Shown here: one piece after another, positions 1 through 8,790 of the stretch
How the letters are laid out: the number at the start of each line of letters is the position of its first letter
How positions within the stretch are numbered: the stretch's first letter is position 1
Origin: Taklimakanibacter lacteus
GTDB taxonomy: Bacteria; Pseudomonadota; Alphaproteobacteria; Rhizobiales; Aestuariivirgaceae
NCBI GenBank assembly: GCA_003576695.1
Contig: QOZQ01000003.1
Location: 372,001 to 436,000, forward strand
Direction of reading: 5' to 3'
DNA: 64,000 nt
Position numbers and translations under genes: made by a program
The notes under the pieces: generated by a model
Seen by the model: only the letters and a program-made list of their open reading frames with translations
What the model was told of the DNA's origin: nothing
Database searches by the model: none

Positions 1-411
1 GTGCTGGTGCAGTTCCTCGCCGACCAGAAGCCGGAAGCGGGCCTGATGCCGAAGGCGGGAACGCCCGAGCGCTACCGCGCCCAGCAGTGGCTGGCTTTCG
101 TCGCCACGGAGCTGCACAAGAACTTCTCCTGGCTCTGGTACAAGGACACCCCGGCCGAGACCAAGACGGCGGTCAAGGACAAGCTCAACAAGCGTTTCGC
201 CGAGCTCGACGCCCATCTGAAGAGCAACGACTTCATCCTCGGCAAGACTTTCTCCGCCGCCGATGCCTATGCCTTCACCATCATCAACTGGGTGAATTTC
301 CTCGGCATGAACCTGAAGAGCTTCCCCAATCTGCAGGCCTTCATGGACCGGGTCGCCGCCCGTCCCAAGGTGCAGGAAGCGCTCAAGGCCGAAGGCCTGA
401 TCGCCGCTTAG
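1..411 (+). CDS. Glutathione S-transferase, C-terminal part (cut by window edge)
   Basis: Open from base 1 to a TAG at 409-411. The 136 visible residues match the all-helical C-terminal domain of a bacterial GstA-type glutathione S-transferase: an RAQQWLAFVATELHKNFSWL segment, then the SAADAYAFTIINW helix that carries the conserved N-capping Asp, then a closing FMDRVAARPKVQEALKAEG helix. The thioredoxin-like N-terminal domain that binds glutathione is absent, so the true start lies upstream of the window; the GTG at base 1 is not a credible start. It is followed 86 bases later by a second GST-family gene on the same strand, so the two may be co-transcribed. Likely cytosolic; substrate unknown. 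Confidence 0.85.
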   Translation: MLVQFLADQKPEAGLMPKAGTPERYRAQQWLAFVATELHKNFSWLWYKDTPAETKTAVKDKLNKRFAELDAHLKSNDFILGKTFSAADAYAFTIINWVNFLGMNLKSFPNLQAFMDRVAARPKVQEALKAEGLIAA

Positions 412-497
412 TCTTGTCCCTTCTCCTTGCGGGGAAGATGGCTCACCCGGCTTCGGCCGGGTGAGAAGAACATTTCATGCAGACAATGTGAGGCCCC

Positions 498-1166
498 ATG
501 ACGAAACTCACTCTCATCAGCCACGCTCTATGCCCCTATGTGCAAAGGGCGGTGATCGCGCTCAAGGAGAAGGGTGTCGATTTCGAAAGGATCGATATCG
601 ATCTCAGCCAGAAGCCGGACTGGTTCCTGGAAATCTCGCCGCTCGGCAAGGTGCCGGTGCTGAAGGTGGAGGACGACGTGATCTTCGAATCGACGGTGAT
701 CGCCGAATTCCTCGAAGATACGGTCGCGCCGCCTCTGCATCCCTCCGACGCCGTCAGGCGCGCCGATCATCGCGCCTGGATCGAATTCGCAAGCGTCGTG
801 CTCTCCGACATCTGGGGGTTCTATACCGCGACGAATGCCGAGACTTTCGAACAGAAGCGCCGTGACCTCATCCAGCGCTTCGAGCGCCTCGAGGCCCGCG
901 TCAAGGCGGAACCCTGGTTCGACGGCGGAACCTTCCATCTGGTCGATGCCGCTTTCGGCCCGGTCTTCCGCTATTTCGACGTCTTCGACACCATCGAGGA
1001 TTTCGGCATCCTGGCCGGCAAGCCGAAGCTCGCGCGCTGGCGCAAGGCCCTGAAGGCGCGTGCCTCGGTGGCCTCGGCCGTGGCGCAGGATTATCCGGCA
1101 AGGCTGCATGATTTCATCCTTGAGCGCCACTCGCATATGTCGGGACTGCTGCTGGAGGCTGCGTAG
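498..1166 (+). CDS. Glutathione S-transferase family protein
   Basis: A 222-residue cytosolic protein with the two-domain GST layout. Residues 1-80 form the thioredoxin-like glutathione-binding domain, opening with LTLISHALCPYVQRAVIAL (the CPYxxR motif of Omega/beta-like GSTs, Cys12) and containing KVPVL and the FEST motif (glutathione contact, cis-Pro and Ser). Residues 95-222 form the helical domain. The start at ATG 498 puts the beta strand at residue 3, as expected for the family. CPYVQR suggests a catalytic cysteine, so a thiol-transferase or dehydroascorbate-type activity is possible; the substrate cannot be read. It follows the partial GST at 1-411. The sequence downstream is the palindromic repeat starting at 1174. 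Confidence 0.87.
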   Translation: MTKLTLISHALCPYVQRAVIALKEKGVDFERIDIDLSQKPDWFLEISPLGKVPVLKVEDDVIFESTVIAEFLEDTVAPPLHPSDAVRRADHRAWIEFASVVLSDIWGFYTATNAETFEQKRRDLIQRFERLEARVKAEPWFDGGTFHLVDAAFGPVFRYFDVFDTIEDFGILAGKPKLARWRKALKARASVASAVAQDYPARLHDFILERHSHMSGLLLEAA

Positions 1167-1386
1167 CCATTTACCCTCCCCCTTGTGGGAAGGGCAATCG
1201 CATATGAAAATTCTTGAGCCAGGTAGGCTGTCTCCATTTTTCCCCCTCGCCCGTTGCGAAGCAATGGGAGAGGGTGCCCGATAGGGCGGGTGAGGGCTCT
1301 TTGCCTACAACAAGAACAGCTTTTGAAGGCTTCGCGTGCTTCGAGAAAGAGCCCTCATCCGGCCTGTCGGCCACCTTGTATGGGGC

Positions 1387-1721
1387 TTTTTTTGTCAAGA
1401 TCGCTTTCACACATTTTTACTCCTTCAGTTTGGCAAGACGGGTGCACAGGTGATGGATCGAGGCGAACGACCTGAGGGGAACTTGCATGATGTGGCGAAG
1501 ACTTCCGCCACAGCCTTGTATACGGTGGCCCTGAGGACCGAACCATGATGCAGTCATGCGCATCTGCGGCAAGTTCCGTGATGCTGGCTCCAATCTTCTC
1601 CGCGGCATCAAAGCCATGGTGGTGTAACGGTCAGCCATCACCCCGGGTCGTGAATGGCACTGAGTGCCAAAACCTCTCTTCAAATGAACGCTGTCCAGCC
1701 TCCTCCTTTGCTTTCTTCCTC
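1387..1721 (-). ncRNA. Candidate bridge-RNA region of the IS110-type element
   Basis: This is the noncoding end downstream of the transposase, where IS1111-group elements are expected to encode the recombinase guide (bridge) RNA. It holds a perfect hairpin TGGCACT-G-AGTGCCA (1655-1669). It also holds short exact copies of the element junctions: AATCTTCTCC at 1592-1601 equals the right junction at 2941-2950, CCTTGTAT at 1514-1521 equals the left junction at 1374-1381, and GGTGGCC at 1524-1530 is the complement of the left target flank GGCCACC. These are plausible guide segments. The exact RNA ends and fold cannot be determined by eye. Confidence 0.4.
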
Positions 1722-2879
1722 TTAAACTGCCTGGCACAACCTGATGCCTTCGGGGATCACACCCTGAGTAATCATGCGCCACAAGGCGATGAGCAGCTTG
1801 CGGGCAAGCGCCACGATCATCAGCTTGCGCACATCCTTGCGCGCACTTTGTGTCTTGCGCTCGTACCATTGCGCCAGTGGACTGTCCTTCTGGAATCTGA
1901 GGAAGCGCCAGGCGAACTGGATCATGCCACGTCTGACCCGACCATTGCCGGCGCGCGCCAGGCCTTGCTCGCGCCGCCTTTGCCCGCTCTCATCGGGCGA
2001 GCCAGTGAGCCCGCCATAACGGGCGACCGCCCAGCGGTCACGCAACGGCCGACAGAACATCTCGCTGTCCAGCATGTCGGCGGTCTCGACCCCCAGACCT
2101 ACCACGCGGGTCAATTGGTCTACCGCGGTGGCGTGCCTGTGTTTTGGCTCCGCAGCCAGTTGTTTGGCCCGGCGGCTTTCGATCTCCTTGAGCTGCGTCT
2201 TGATCAGATGCAGCCTGGCCAGGTCGTGGCCGAGCTCGGTGAGGGTATTGACGGGCAGAGGCATACCTTCCGGAGTGAGCAGTCCTGCAAGCCGTTCGCT
2301 GGCGGTCTTGAGCTTGGGATTGAAGTTGCGGATGCCGAAGCGGATCAGGCAGGCCTTCAGACGGTTGATCAGCGAGGTCCGCTCATTGACCAGCCGCTGA
2401 TGCTCGCGATTGGGGCGCTTCAGATCTTCCTCTTCGATGGAGGGGATCTGCGCCATATGACAGTGCTTCGGCTCACCGCGCAGCCAGCCCAGAAAAGCCC
2501 GCAGCAGGAGCTCGGTATCGAGCCGGTCGCTCTTGGCGCGACGATGCTCGCGCGGCACTGGGATGCTGTTCGGGTGGATCACATGGGCTTCGATGCCACG
2601 CGACCTGAGCCAGCGAGCCAGCCAGAAGCCGTCACGGCCGGCTTCATAGGCCACTGCGATGCGCTCGATCGCTTGGCCTACCTTCACCGCCTCATCCCGC
2701 CAGCGCTGCAGCAAGGCCAACAGCGCTTCGGGGTCGGCGCCGAGCTTCTTGCGCGGCTGGCGATCCAATCGCGGCACAAGACCAGCAACCAGCCAGTTCG
2801 ACAGACTCAACTCGATAACCGCAATCAACGTGCTATCCTGCTTGAGGGCGACGAGGGATTTGCTCAGATCACTTGGCAT
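1722..2879 (-). CDS. IS110-family transposase (DEDD recombinase)
   Basis: A 385-residue protein of usual length for the family. The N-terminal RuvC-like DEDD domain is recognisable: [11 protein letters not shown] holds the first acidic residue (Glu where most IS110 proteins have Asp), [16 protein letters not shown] gives the second, and [10 protein letters not shown] gives the two aspartates. The C-terminal Transposase_20 domain includes [26 protein letters not shown] with the presumed catalytic Ser, and [14 protein letters not shown]. The reading frame is uninterrupted and starts at ATG 2879. It catalyses recombination of a circular element junction into a target, directed in this family by a bridge RNA. 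The Glu-for-Asp change is, as I recall, shared by a clade of IS110 proteins and need not mean inactivity. Confidence 0.93.
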   Translation of the reverse strand: MPSDLSKSLVALKQDSTLIAVIELSLSNWLVAGLVPRLDRQPRKKLGADPEALLALLQRWRDEAVKVGQAIERIAVAYEAGRDGFWLARWLRSRGIEAHVIHPNSIPVPREHRRAKSDRLDTELLLRAFLGWLRGEPKHCHMAQIPSIEEEDLKRPNREHQRLVNERTSLINRLKACLIRFGIRNFNPKLKTASERLAGLLTPEGMPLPVNTLTELGHDLARLHLIKTQLKEIESRRAKQLAAEPKHRHATAVDQLTRVVGLGVETADMLDSEMFCRPLRDRWAVARYGGLTGSPDESGQRRREQGLARAGNGRVRRGMIQFAWRFLRFQKDSPLAQWYERKTQSARKDVRKLMIVALARKLLIALWRMITQGVIPEGIRLCQAV

Positions 2880-3110
2880 GGCTCACTCCATCCATGGTGT
2901 AACGACACTGGGCATCTTACCCTCGTCGTCCGCCCCATAGAATCTTCTCCCATCCTCCGGACGGGAGAAGGGGAACTGGAGGGAGTAATTTCTCCTTTCC
3001 AAGAGCCTCGCAAAATTCCATATGCGATAGCCCTCCCACAAGGGGGAGGGGAATTGGTTGACTCGTCGCCGATGCTCGCGCAGGTTCGCGCCCTCGAACG
3101 AGGAGCGGCA

Positions 3111-4208
3111 ATGAAAGTCGACGGCAAGCCTTACCGAACGATATGGCTCAACCAGGATGGCTGGTCGGTGGAGATCATCGACCAGACCAAGTTCCCGCAT
3201 CGCTTCGAGACGGTGACGCTGCGGTCGCTCGAAGACGCCGCACTCGCCATCAAGGACATGCTGGTCAGGGGCGCGCCGCTGATCGGCGCCACCGCCGCCT
3301 ATGGGATGGCGCTGCAGGCCCGGGTCGATGCGTCGGACGAGGCGCTGTCGAAGGCCTATGAGCGCCTGCATGCGACGCGCCCCACGGCCATCAATCTCAA
3401 ATGGGCGCTCGATGAGATGATGAAGGCCTTGCGGAACTTCCCGCCCGCGCAGAGAGCCGGGCGCGCCTATGGACGCGCCGCCGAGATTTGCGAGGAGGAT
3501 GTCGCGATCAACCAGTCGATCGGCCGGCATGGTCTCGCGCTCATCAAGGCGATTGCCGCGAAGAAGAAGCCGAGCGAGACGGTGAATGTCCTCACCCATT
3601 GCAATGCCGGCTGGCTCGCGACCGTCGACTGGGGCACCGCGACGGCGCCCATCTATATGGCGCATGAGGGCGGCATCCCGATCCATGTCTGGGTCGATGA
3701 GACGCGCCCGCGCAACCAGGGCGCTTCGCTCACCGCCTGGGAGCTCGGCCATCACGGCGTCAGGCACACTGTCATTCCCGACAATACCGGCGGCCATCTG
3801 ATGCAGCACGGGCTTGTCGATCTGTGCATCGTCGGCACCGACCGCACTACCGCCTCGGGCGATGTGTGCAACAAGATCGGCACTTATCTCAAGGCGCTTG
3901 CCGCCCATGACAATGCCGTGCCCTTCTATGTGGCGCTGCCGTCGCCGACCATCGATTTCACCGTCAATGACGGGGTGAAGGAAATCCCCATCGAGCAGCG
4001 CTCCGGCGATGAGGTGACCAAGCTCACCGGCATCACCAGGGACGGACGCATCGAGACGGTGGATGTCGTGGCGCCGGGATCGCCGGTCGCCAATTACGCC
4101 TTCGACGTGACGCCGGCGAAATATGTGACCGGCCTCATCACCGAGCGCGGCGTGGTCAAGGCGGAGAAGGGCGCAATCGCCAAGGCCTTTCCCGAGCGCG
4201 CTCAATAG
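3111..4208 (+). CDS. mtnA: S-methyl-5-thioribose-1-phosphate isomerase
   Basis: Interconverts 5-methylthioribose 1-phosphate and 5-methylthioribulose 1-phosphate in the methionine salvage pathway; cytosolic. The 365-residue product matches the family length. Features seen: [46 protein letters not shown] (the RGAPxIG substrate loop) near residues 20-70, [19 protein letters not shown] with the catalytic Cys, [19 protein letters not shown], and [19 protein letters not shown] with the conserved Asp. ATG 3111 is chosen because it has an AGGAGCG ribosome site at 3100-3106 and starts where homologues start; the frame stays open far upstream through the insertion sequence, which is not coding. No other mtn gene is in view. 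Confidence 0.96.
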   Translation: MKVDGKPYRTIWLNQDGWSVEIIDQTKFPHRFETVTLRSLEDAALAIKDMLVRGAPLIGATAAYGMALQARVDASDEALSKAYERLHATRPTAINLKWALDEMMKALRNFPPAQRAGRAYGRAAEICEEDVAINQSIGRHGLALIKAIAAKKKPSETVNVLTHCNAGWLATVDWGTATAPIYMAHEGGIPIHVWVDETRPRNQGASLTAWELGHHGVRHTVIPDNTGGHLMQHGLVDLCIVGTDRTTASGDVCNKIGTYLKALAAHDNAVPFYVALPSPTIDFTVNDGVKEIPIEQRSGDEVTKLTGITRDGRIETVDVVAPGSPVANYAFDVTPAKYVTGLITERGVVKAEKGAIAKAFPERAQ

Positions 4209-4416
4209 GTTCCGACTGTGCCAGTAAGAGACAGGTCCGGATTCGGCGAACCCGCGATGGGTTGTTCGACGAACGGCTAACCCATTTCCGATTGCCAAGT
4301 GTGGAAAAGCGGGCTCATATTTCGGCTCGCTACGATGAAATACTCCGGTGTCATCGGGCTGCAAAAATGACCAAACAATAAGAAACTGACTCAACAGTGA
4401 ATTGGGAGCGAAATCC

Positions 4417-5727
4417 ATGAAACGACGTTCAATGCTTGCCGCCGCATTCCTGGCCATGGCCGTAACGGCAGCGGGTCCCGCTTTTGCCAAGACCCAGATC
4501 TCCTGGTGGCATGCCATGACCGGCGCCAATAACGAGGTCGTCGACAAGATCGCCAAGGACTTCAATGCGAGCCAGCAGGATTTTGAACTCGTTCCCGTCT
4601 TCAAGGGCACTTACCCGGAGACCCTCAATGCCGGCATTGCCGCGTTCCGCGCCGGCCAGCCGCCCGACATCATCCAGGTCTTCGATGTCGGCACCGGCGT
4701 GATGATGAATGCCGAAGGCGCCATCAAGCCCGCCGCCGAGGTTCTGACCGATGCCGGCATGACCTTCGACAAGAGTCAGTATCTGCCGGGCATCGTCGCT
4801 TATTATTCGCGCCCCGACGGCACCATGCTGTCCTTCCCCTATAATTCCTCATCCCCCATTCTCTATTTCAACAAGGACATCTTCGCGAAAGCGGGGCTCG
4901 ATGCCGACAATCCGCCCAAGACCTGGAACGAGGTCTGGGATGCCGCCAAGAAGATCAAGGCGAGCGGGGCCGCACCTTGCGGCTACACCTCGACCTGGCT
5001 CACCTGGATCCACACCGAGAATTTCGCCGCCTGGAACGACACGCCTTTCGCCACCAAGGAGAACGGCCTTGCCGGCCAGGATGCCGAGCTCGAGATCAAC
5101 AAGCCGCTTTTCGTGAACCACTTCCAGGCGCTGGCCGATCTCGCCAAGGACGGCACCTTCAAATATGGCGGCCGCACCTCCGAGGCGAAGCAGATCTTCC
5201 TCGCCGGCGAATGCGGCATCTTCACGGAATCATCGGGCGGTCTCGGCGACATCGTCAAATCGGGCATGAAATACGGCATCGGCCAGTTGCCCTATGACAG
5301 CGACGCGCCGGGGGCGCCGCAGAACACCATACCGGGCGGCGCCAGCCTCTGGGTCTTCGCCGGCAAGTCGGCGGATCAGTACAAGGGTGTGGCGGCGTTC
5401 TTCGCCTATCTGTCGAAGACCGAGGTTCAGACCTATCTGCACCAGAAGTCGGGCTACCTGCCGGTGACGCTCAAGGCCTATGAGGAGACGAAGAAGTCGG
5501 GCTTCTATGAGCAGAATCCCGGCCGCGAGACGCCGATCACCCAGATGATGGGCAAGGAGCCCACCGCCAATTCGAAGGGTGTGCGCCTCGTCAACCTGCC
5601 GCAAGTGCGCGATATCGAGAATGAGGAGTTCGAGAAGATGCTGGCGGGCGAGCAGACCGCCCAGCAGGCGCTCGACAGCGCCGTCAAGCGCGGCAATGAG
5701 GCGATCAAGCAGGCGCTCGGCAACTAG
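4417..5727 (+). CDS. ugpB: sn-glycerol-3-phosphate ABC transporter, periplasmic binding protein
   Basis: A 436-residue secreted binding protein. Residues 1-24 are a Sec signal peptide (MKRRSMLAAAFLAM..., cleaved after FA of AFA-K). The mature protein opens with KTQISWWHAMTGANNEVVDKI, the typical UgpB beginning, and keeps PYNSSSPILYFNKD, CGYTSTWLTWIHTENF, IPGGASLWVFAG and QKSGYLPVT, landmarks of the glycerol-3-phosphate site. It delivers glycerol-3-phosphate or its diesters to the UgpAE-UgpC importer encoded next. ATG 4417 follows GGGAG at 4404-4408; an in-frame upstream GTG would lengthen the signal peptide without a better ribosome site. The 208-bp gap upstream should carry the operon promoter. 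Confidence 0.95.
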   Translation: MKRRSMLAAAFLAMAVTAAGPAFAKTQISWWHAMTGANNEVVDKIAKDFNASQQDFELVPVFKGTYPETLNAGIAAFRAGQPPDIIQVFDVGTGVMMNAEGAIKPAAEVLTDAGMTFDKSQYLPGIVAYYSRPDGTMLSFPYNSSSPILYFNKDIFAKAGLDADNPPKTWNEVWDAAKKIKASGAAPCGYTSTWLTWIHTENFAAWNDTPFATKENGLAGQDAELEINKPLFVNHFQALADLAKDGTFKYGGRTSEAKQIFLAGECGIFTESSGGLGDIVKSGMKYGIGQLPYDSDAPGAPQNTIPGGASLWVFAGKSADQYKGVAAFFAYLSKTEVQTYLHQKSGYLPVTLKAYEETKKSGFYEQNPGRETPITQMMGKEPTANSKGVRLVNLPQVRDIENEEFEKMLAGEQTAQQALDSAVKRGNEAIKQALGN

Positions 5728-5775
5728 ATCCAGGGCAGGGGCCGCCCGTTCGGGCGGGCGGCTTCCTGCGCACCG

Positions 5776-6657
5776 ATGAACCGGGCGACCTTTCCCCACA
5801 AATTCCTGCCTTACCTGCTGCTCCTGCCGCAGCTCGCCATCACGGTTGTCTTCTTCTACTGGCCGGCGGGCCAGGCGCTAAGGCAATCGCTGCTGCGCGA
5901 GGACGCTTTCGGGCTGAAGACCCAATTTGTCGGCCTGTCCAACTTCAAGCGCGTCCTTGCCGATCCCGCCTATGTGAACTCGATCACCGTCACGGTCGTG
6001 TTCTCCATCGCCACCGCCTTCATCTCGATGGCGGTGGCGCTCCTCCTCGCCGTCCAGGCCGAGAAGGTCATCCGCGGCAAGACCTTCTACCGCACCCTTC
6101 TGATCTGGCCCTATGCGGTGGCGCCCGCCATTGCCGGCATGCTGTGGCTGTTCCTGTTCAATCCGTCCTTCGGCACGCTGGCCTATCCGCTGCGGCTCAT
6201 GGGGCTCAACTGGGACCCGCTGCTCAATGGCCCGCAGGCCATGACCATGATCATCATGGCGGCGTCGTGGAAGCAGATCAGCTACAATTTCATCTTCTTC
6301 GTCGCCGGCCTCCAGGCGATCCCGAGGACATTGATCGAGGCCGCGGCGATCGATGGCGCAACCGCCCGGAAGCGCTTCTGGACGATCGTCTTTCCGCTGC
6401 TGGCGCCGACGAGCTTCTTCCTGCTCGTCGTCAACACCGTGTATGCGCTGTTCGACACGTTCGGCATCATCCATGCGGTGACCGGGGGCGGCCCCGGCAA
6501 GACCACCGAGACCTTGGTCTACAAGGTCTATAATGACGGCTTCGTCAATCTGATCCTGGGCGACTCGGCGGCGCAATCGGTGATCCTGATGGTGATCGTC
6601 ATCGCGCTCACCGCCATCCAGTTCCGCTATATCGAAAGGCGGGTGCATTATGGGTAG
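5776..6657 (+). CDS. ugpA: sn-glycerol-3-phosphate ABC transporter, permease UgpA
   Basis: A 293-residue inner-membrane permease with six predicted membrane helices (for example [20 protein letters not shown] near residues 13-32). The cytoplasmic coupling loop [24 protein letters not shown] begins near residue 188 and is the EAA motif that docks onto the ATPase. It starts 48 bases after ugpB and ends [10 protein letters not shown], as UgpA proteins do. It pairs with UgpE. The usual tight ugpA-ugpE junction is broken here by a palindromic repeat at 6680-6820. Confidence 0.94.
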   Translation: MNRATFPHKFLPYLLLLPQLAITVVFFYWPAGQALRQSLLREDAFGLKTQFVGLSNFKRVLADPAYVNSITVTVVFSIATAFISMAVALLLAVQAEKVIRGKTFYRTLLIWPYAVAPAIAGMLWLFLFNPSFGTLAYPLRLMGLNWDPLLNGPQAMTMIIMAASWKQISYNFIFFVAGLQAIPRTLIEAAAIDGATARKRFWTIVFPLLAPTSFFLLVVNTVYALFDTFGIIHAVTGGGPGKTTETLVYKVYNDGFVNLILGDSAAQSVILMVIVIALTAIQFRYIERRVHYG

Positions 6658-6679
6658 GGTTGCACGGCACTCTAACCAG

Positions 6680-6820
6680 TTTTCCCCCTCGCCCGTCCGA
6701 AGGATGGGAGAGGGTGCCCGGAGGGCGGGTGAGGGCTCTTTCTTCCGGTCGTCTAAACCAAAGAGCCCTCATCCGGCCTGTCGGCCACCTTCTCCCATGC
6801 TGCGCACGGGAGAAGGGGAA
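6680..6820. repeat. Palindromic repeat, family A, short copy inside the ugp operon
   Basis: The left arm TTTCCCCCTCGCCCGTCCG through GGGTGAGGGCTCTTT (6680-6744) and the right arm AAAGAGCCCTCATCCGG through GGGAGAAGGGGAA (6760-6820) are imperfect reverse complements around a spacer of about 15 bp. It lacks the outer CATATG-containing ends of the 1174-3051 copy. It lies between ugpA and ugpE, so it is probably transcribed and can fold into a long RNA hairpin. Confidence 0.85.
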
Positions 6821-6855
6821 TATGGACAGAAAGGGGATGGTGCGAGGCCCTCGCC

Positions 6856-7701
6856 ATGATCGCACGCGCCCGCAGCCGTTTATTCGCCCATCTGTGGTTG
6901 ATCCTCGGCCTGATCGTGGTCGCCTTCCCGATCTATTACGTCTTCGTCGCCTCGACCCATTCGCTCCAGACGATCCTGCGCCCGCCTCTGCCGCTTTTGC
7001 CGGGCGACCAGTTCCTCGCCAATTACAGTGAGGCTCTGTTCGGCGGCGTCGGGCGCATCGGTGGCGTCGGCGTCGGCACGCTTCTCCTCAATTCGACCAT
7101 CGTGGCGCTCGGTATCGCCATCGGCAAGATCATCATCTCGCTGATGTCGGCCTATGCCATCGTGTTCTTCCGCTTTCCCTTGCGCATGGTGTTCTTCTGG
7201 ATCATCTTCATCACACTTATGCTGCCCGTCGAGGTGCGCATCCTGCCGACCTACAAGGTGATGGTCGATCTCAACCTCATCGACACCTATGCCGGCCTGA
7301 TCGTGCCGCTCATCGCGTCGGCGACCGCGACCTTGCTGTTCCGCCAGTTCTTCATGACCATTCCCAACGAGCTGCTCGAAGCGGCGCGCATCGACGGCGC
7401 CGGGCCCTGGCGCTTCTTCAAGGACATCCTGCTGCCGCTGTCGGCCACCAATATCGCGGCGCTTTTCGTCATCCTCTTCATCTATGGCTGGACGCAATAT
7501 CTCTGGCCGCTGCTGATGACCAATTCCAACTCGATGAACACCATCGTCATCGCCTTGCGCAAGATGATCTCCTTCGCCGATGCCGATACCGAATGGCACC
7601 TCGTCATGGTGACCTGCATCCTGGCGATAGCACCACCCATCCTGGTCGTCGTCCTGATGCAGCGCTGGTTCGTCAAGGGCCTTGTCGAAAGCGAGAAGTG
7701 A
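6856..7701 (+). CDS. ugpE: sn-glycerol-3-phosphate ABC transporter, permease UgpE
   Basis: A 281-residue inner-membrane permease with six predicted helices. The first, HLWLILGLIVVAFPIYYVFVAS, starts near residue 11. The EAA coupling loop EAARIDGAGPWRFFKDILLPLSATN begins near residue 175. LPLLPGDQFLANYSEAL and WPLLMTNSNSMNTIVIALRKMISF are typical of UgpE. It partners UgpA in the membrane. Only 3 bases separate it from the ugpC start. ATG 6856 is the first start with family-like sequence after the repeat. Confidence 0.94.
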   Translation: MIARARSRLFAHLWLILGLIVVAFPIYYVFVASTHSLQTILRPPLPLLPGDQFLANYSEALFGGVGRIGGVGVGTLLLNSTIVALGIAIGKIIISLMSAYAIVFFRFPLRMVFFWIIFITLMLPVEVRILPTYKVMVDLNLIDTYAGLIVPLIASATATLLFRQFFMTIPNELLEAARIDGAGPWRFFKDILLPLSATNIAALFVILFIYGWTQYLWPLLMTNSNSMNTIVIALRKMISFADADTEWHLVMVTCILAIAPPILVVVLMQRWFVKGLVESEK

Positions 7702-7704
7702 AAC

Positions 7705-8790
7705 ATGGCTACGATCTCACTGAAGGATGTCCGCAAGGATTACGGCCGCAACCCGGTCATCCACGGCATTTCGCTCGATGTCGCCAACCGCGAATTCATC
7801 GTGATCGTGGGTCCGTCGGGCTGCGGGAAGTCCACGCTGCTGCGCATGGTGGCGGGTCTCGAGGAGATCACCTCGGGCACGATCGAGATCGACGAGCGCG
7901 TCGTCAACCAGCTCGAGCCGCGCGAGCGCGACATCGCCATGGTGTTCCAGAACTATGCGCTCTATCCGCATATGACCGTCTTCGAGAACATGGCCTATGG
8001 CCTCAAGATCGCCGGCAAGAACAGGACCGAGATCGCCGAGCGCGTCAGCAGCGCCGCCAATATGCTGGAGCTCGGCCCCTATCTCACCCGCAAGCCCCGC
8101 GCATTGTCGGGCGGCCAGCGCCAGCGCGTCGCCATGGGCCGCGCTTTGGTGCGCGATCCGGCCGCCTTCCTGTTCGACGAGCCTCTGTCCAATCTCGATG
8201 CCAAGTTGCGCGTCCAGATGCGCCTCGAGATCAAGGCGCTGCAGCGCGAGGTCGGCACCACGTCGCTTTATGTGACGCATGACCAGGTCGAGGCGATGAC
8301 GCTCGCCGACCGGCTCGTCGTCATGAATGGCGGCCGGGCCGAGCAGATCGACACGCCGATGAATGTCTATCTGAAGCCGGCCAGCGTCTTCGTCGCGAGC
8401 TTCATCGGCTCGCCCGCCATGAATATCATCGAGGCGAGGGTCGCGGCCGAGAGCCGCGGTGTCGTGGTGGCGGGCAGGACGATCGATCTCGACCATCTGC
8501 GCCTGCATTTGCCGGCGGTCGGCGCACCGGTCCTCTTCGGCATCAGGCCGGAACATATCGCGGTGAGCGAGACGGAGAAGGTCGACTTGCTCCTGACCGT
8601 TTCCGCCGTCGAGACGCTGGGCGCCGACGCGCTCGCCCATTGCTATTTCGAAGGCGGCAAGAAGGGGCGGGACTTCGTCGTCCGGCTTCCCGGCACGAGG
8701 ACCGTCCGCGTCGGCGAGCACCTGCCCGTGGTCCTCGACCGCGCCGCGACGCATCTCTTCGATCCCGAAAGCAAGAAGAGGCTGAACTAA
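7705..8790 (+). CDS. ugpC: sn-glycerol-3-phosphate ABC transporter, ATP-binding protein
   Basis: A 361-residue CUT1-class ATPase that energises UgpAE. Walker [10 protein letters not shown] is at residues 36-44, the Q-loop at [13 protein letters not shown], the signature [10 protein letters not shown] from residue 134, Walker [12 protein letters not shown], and the switch His in [15 protein letters not shown]. The C-terminal 110 residues form the MalK-type TOBE/OB regulatory domain (FGIRPEHI). The gene ends 4 bases inside the convergent EamA gene (8787-9698). The ugpBAEC order and the full set support a working importer for glycerol-3-phosphate and glycerophosphodiesters. Confidence 0.94.
   Translation: MATISLKDVRKDYGRNPVIHGISLDVANREFIVIVGPSGCGKSTLLRMVAGLEEITSGTIEIDERVVNQLEPRERDIAMVFQNYALYPHMTVFENMAYGLKIAGKNRTEIAERVSSAANMLELGPYLTRKPRALSGGQRQRVAMGRALVRDPAAFLFDEPLSNLDAKLRVQMRLEIKALQREVGTTSLYVTHDQVEAMTLADRLVVMNGGRAEQIDTPMNVYLKPASVFVASFIGSPAMNIIEARVAAESRGVVVAGRTIDLDHLRLHLPAVGAPVLFGIRPEHIAVSETEKVDLLLTVSAVETLGADALAHCYFEGGKKGRDFVVRLPGTRTVRVGEHLPVVLDRAATHLFDPESKKRLN

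Larger units (their letters stand above)
1378..2943 (-). mobile_element. IS110-type (IS1111-like) insertion sequence, 1566 bp
   Basis: Its boundaries can be read because it interrupts a recognisable repeat. The flanks GGCCAC-CTT (ending 1377) and CTT-CTCCCATCC (starting 2944) rejoin to the uninterrupted repeat seen at 6788-6799. CTT is therefore the shared core at both ends, consistent with the CT core used by IS110 elements. Subterminal inverted repeats are TATGGGGC (1379-1386) and GCCCCATA (2932-2939), offset 1 base from the left edge and 4 bases from the right. The transposase is on the minus strand with only 64 bp of upstream noncoding end and 344 bp of downstream noncoding end, the layout of the IS1111 group. 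The transposase is intact, so the element may be active. Confidence 0.87.
1174..3051. repeat. Long palindromic repeat element (family A), split by an IS
   Basis: Without the insertion at 1378-2943 this is a mosaic palindrome of about 310 bp. The left arm (1174-1291) runs from a CCCTCCCCCTTGTGGG hairpin through CATATGAAAATTC to CCCTCGCCCGTTGCGAAGCA and ends GGGTGAGGGCTCTT. The right arm (1354-1377 plus 2944-3051) is the approximate reverse complement, starting AAAGAGCCCTCATCC and ending in CATATGCGATAG and CCCTCCCACAAGGGGGAGGG. The spacer between the arms is about 62 bp and noncoding. The same arms recur at 6680-6820, 62891-63060 and around the DUF559 gene at 55534-56195. Confidence 0.88.

Noticed and set aside
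1545-4208. An 887-codon plus-strand frame apparently fusing insertion-sequence DNA to mtnA
   Set aside because: The 5' two-fifths is the reverse of the IS110-type transposase; mtnA has its own ribosome site and family-matching start at 3111.
4348-4365. Possible Pho box (GTGTCAT, 4-base spacer, CTGCAAA) upstream of ugpB
   Set aside because: ugp operons are often phosphate-regulated, but only the first half fits CTGTCAT (6 of 7) and the second is poor; too weak to annotate.
2883-4610. A 575-codon minus-strand frame across mtnA and the ugpB start
   Set aside because: Mirror frame of mtnA on the opposite strand; no domains, Arg/Asp-rich composition typical of antisense frames in high-GC DNA.
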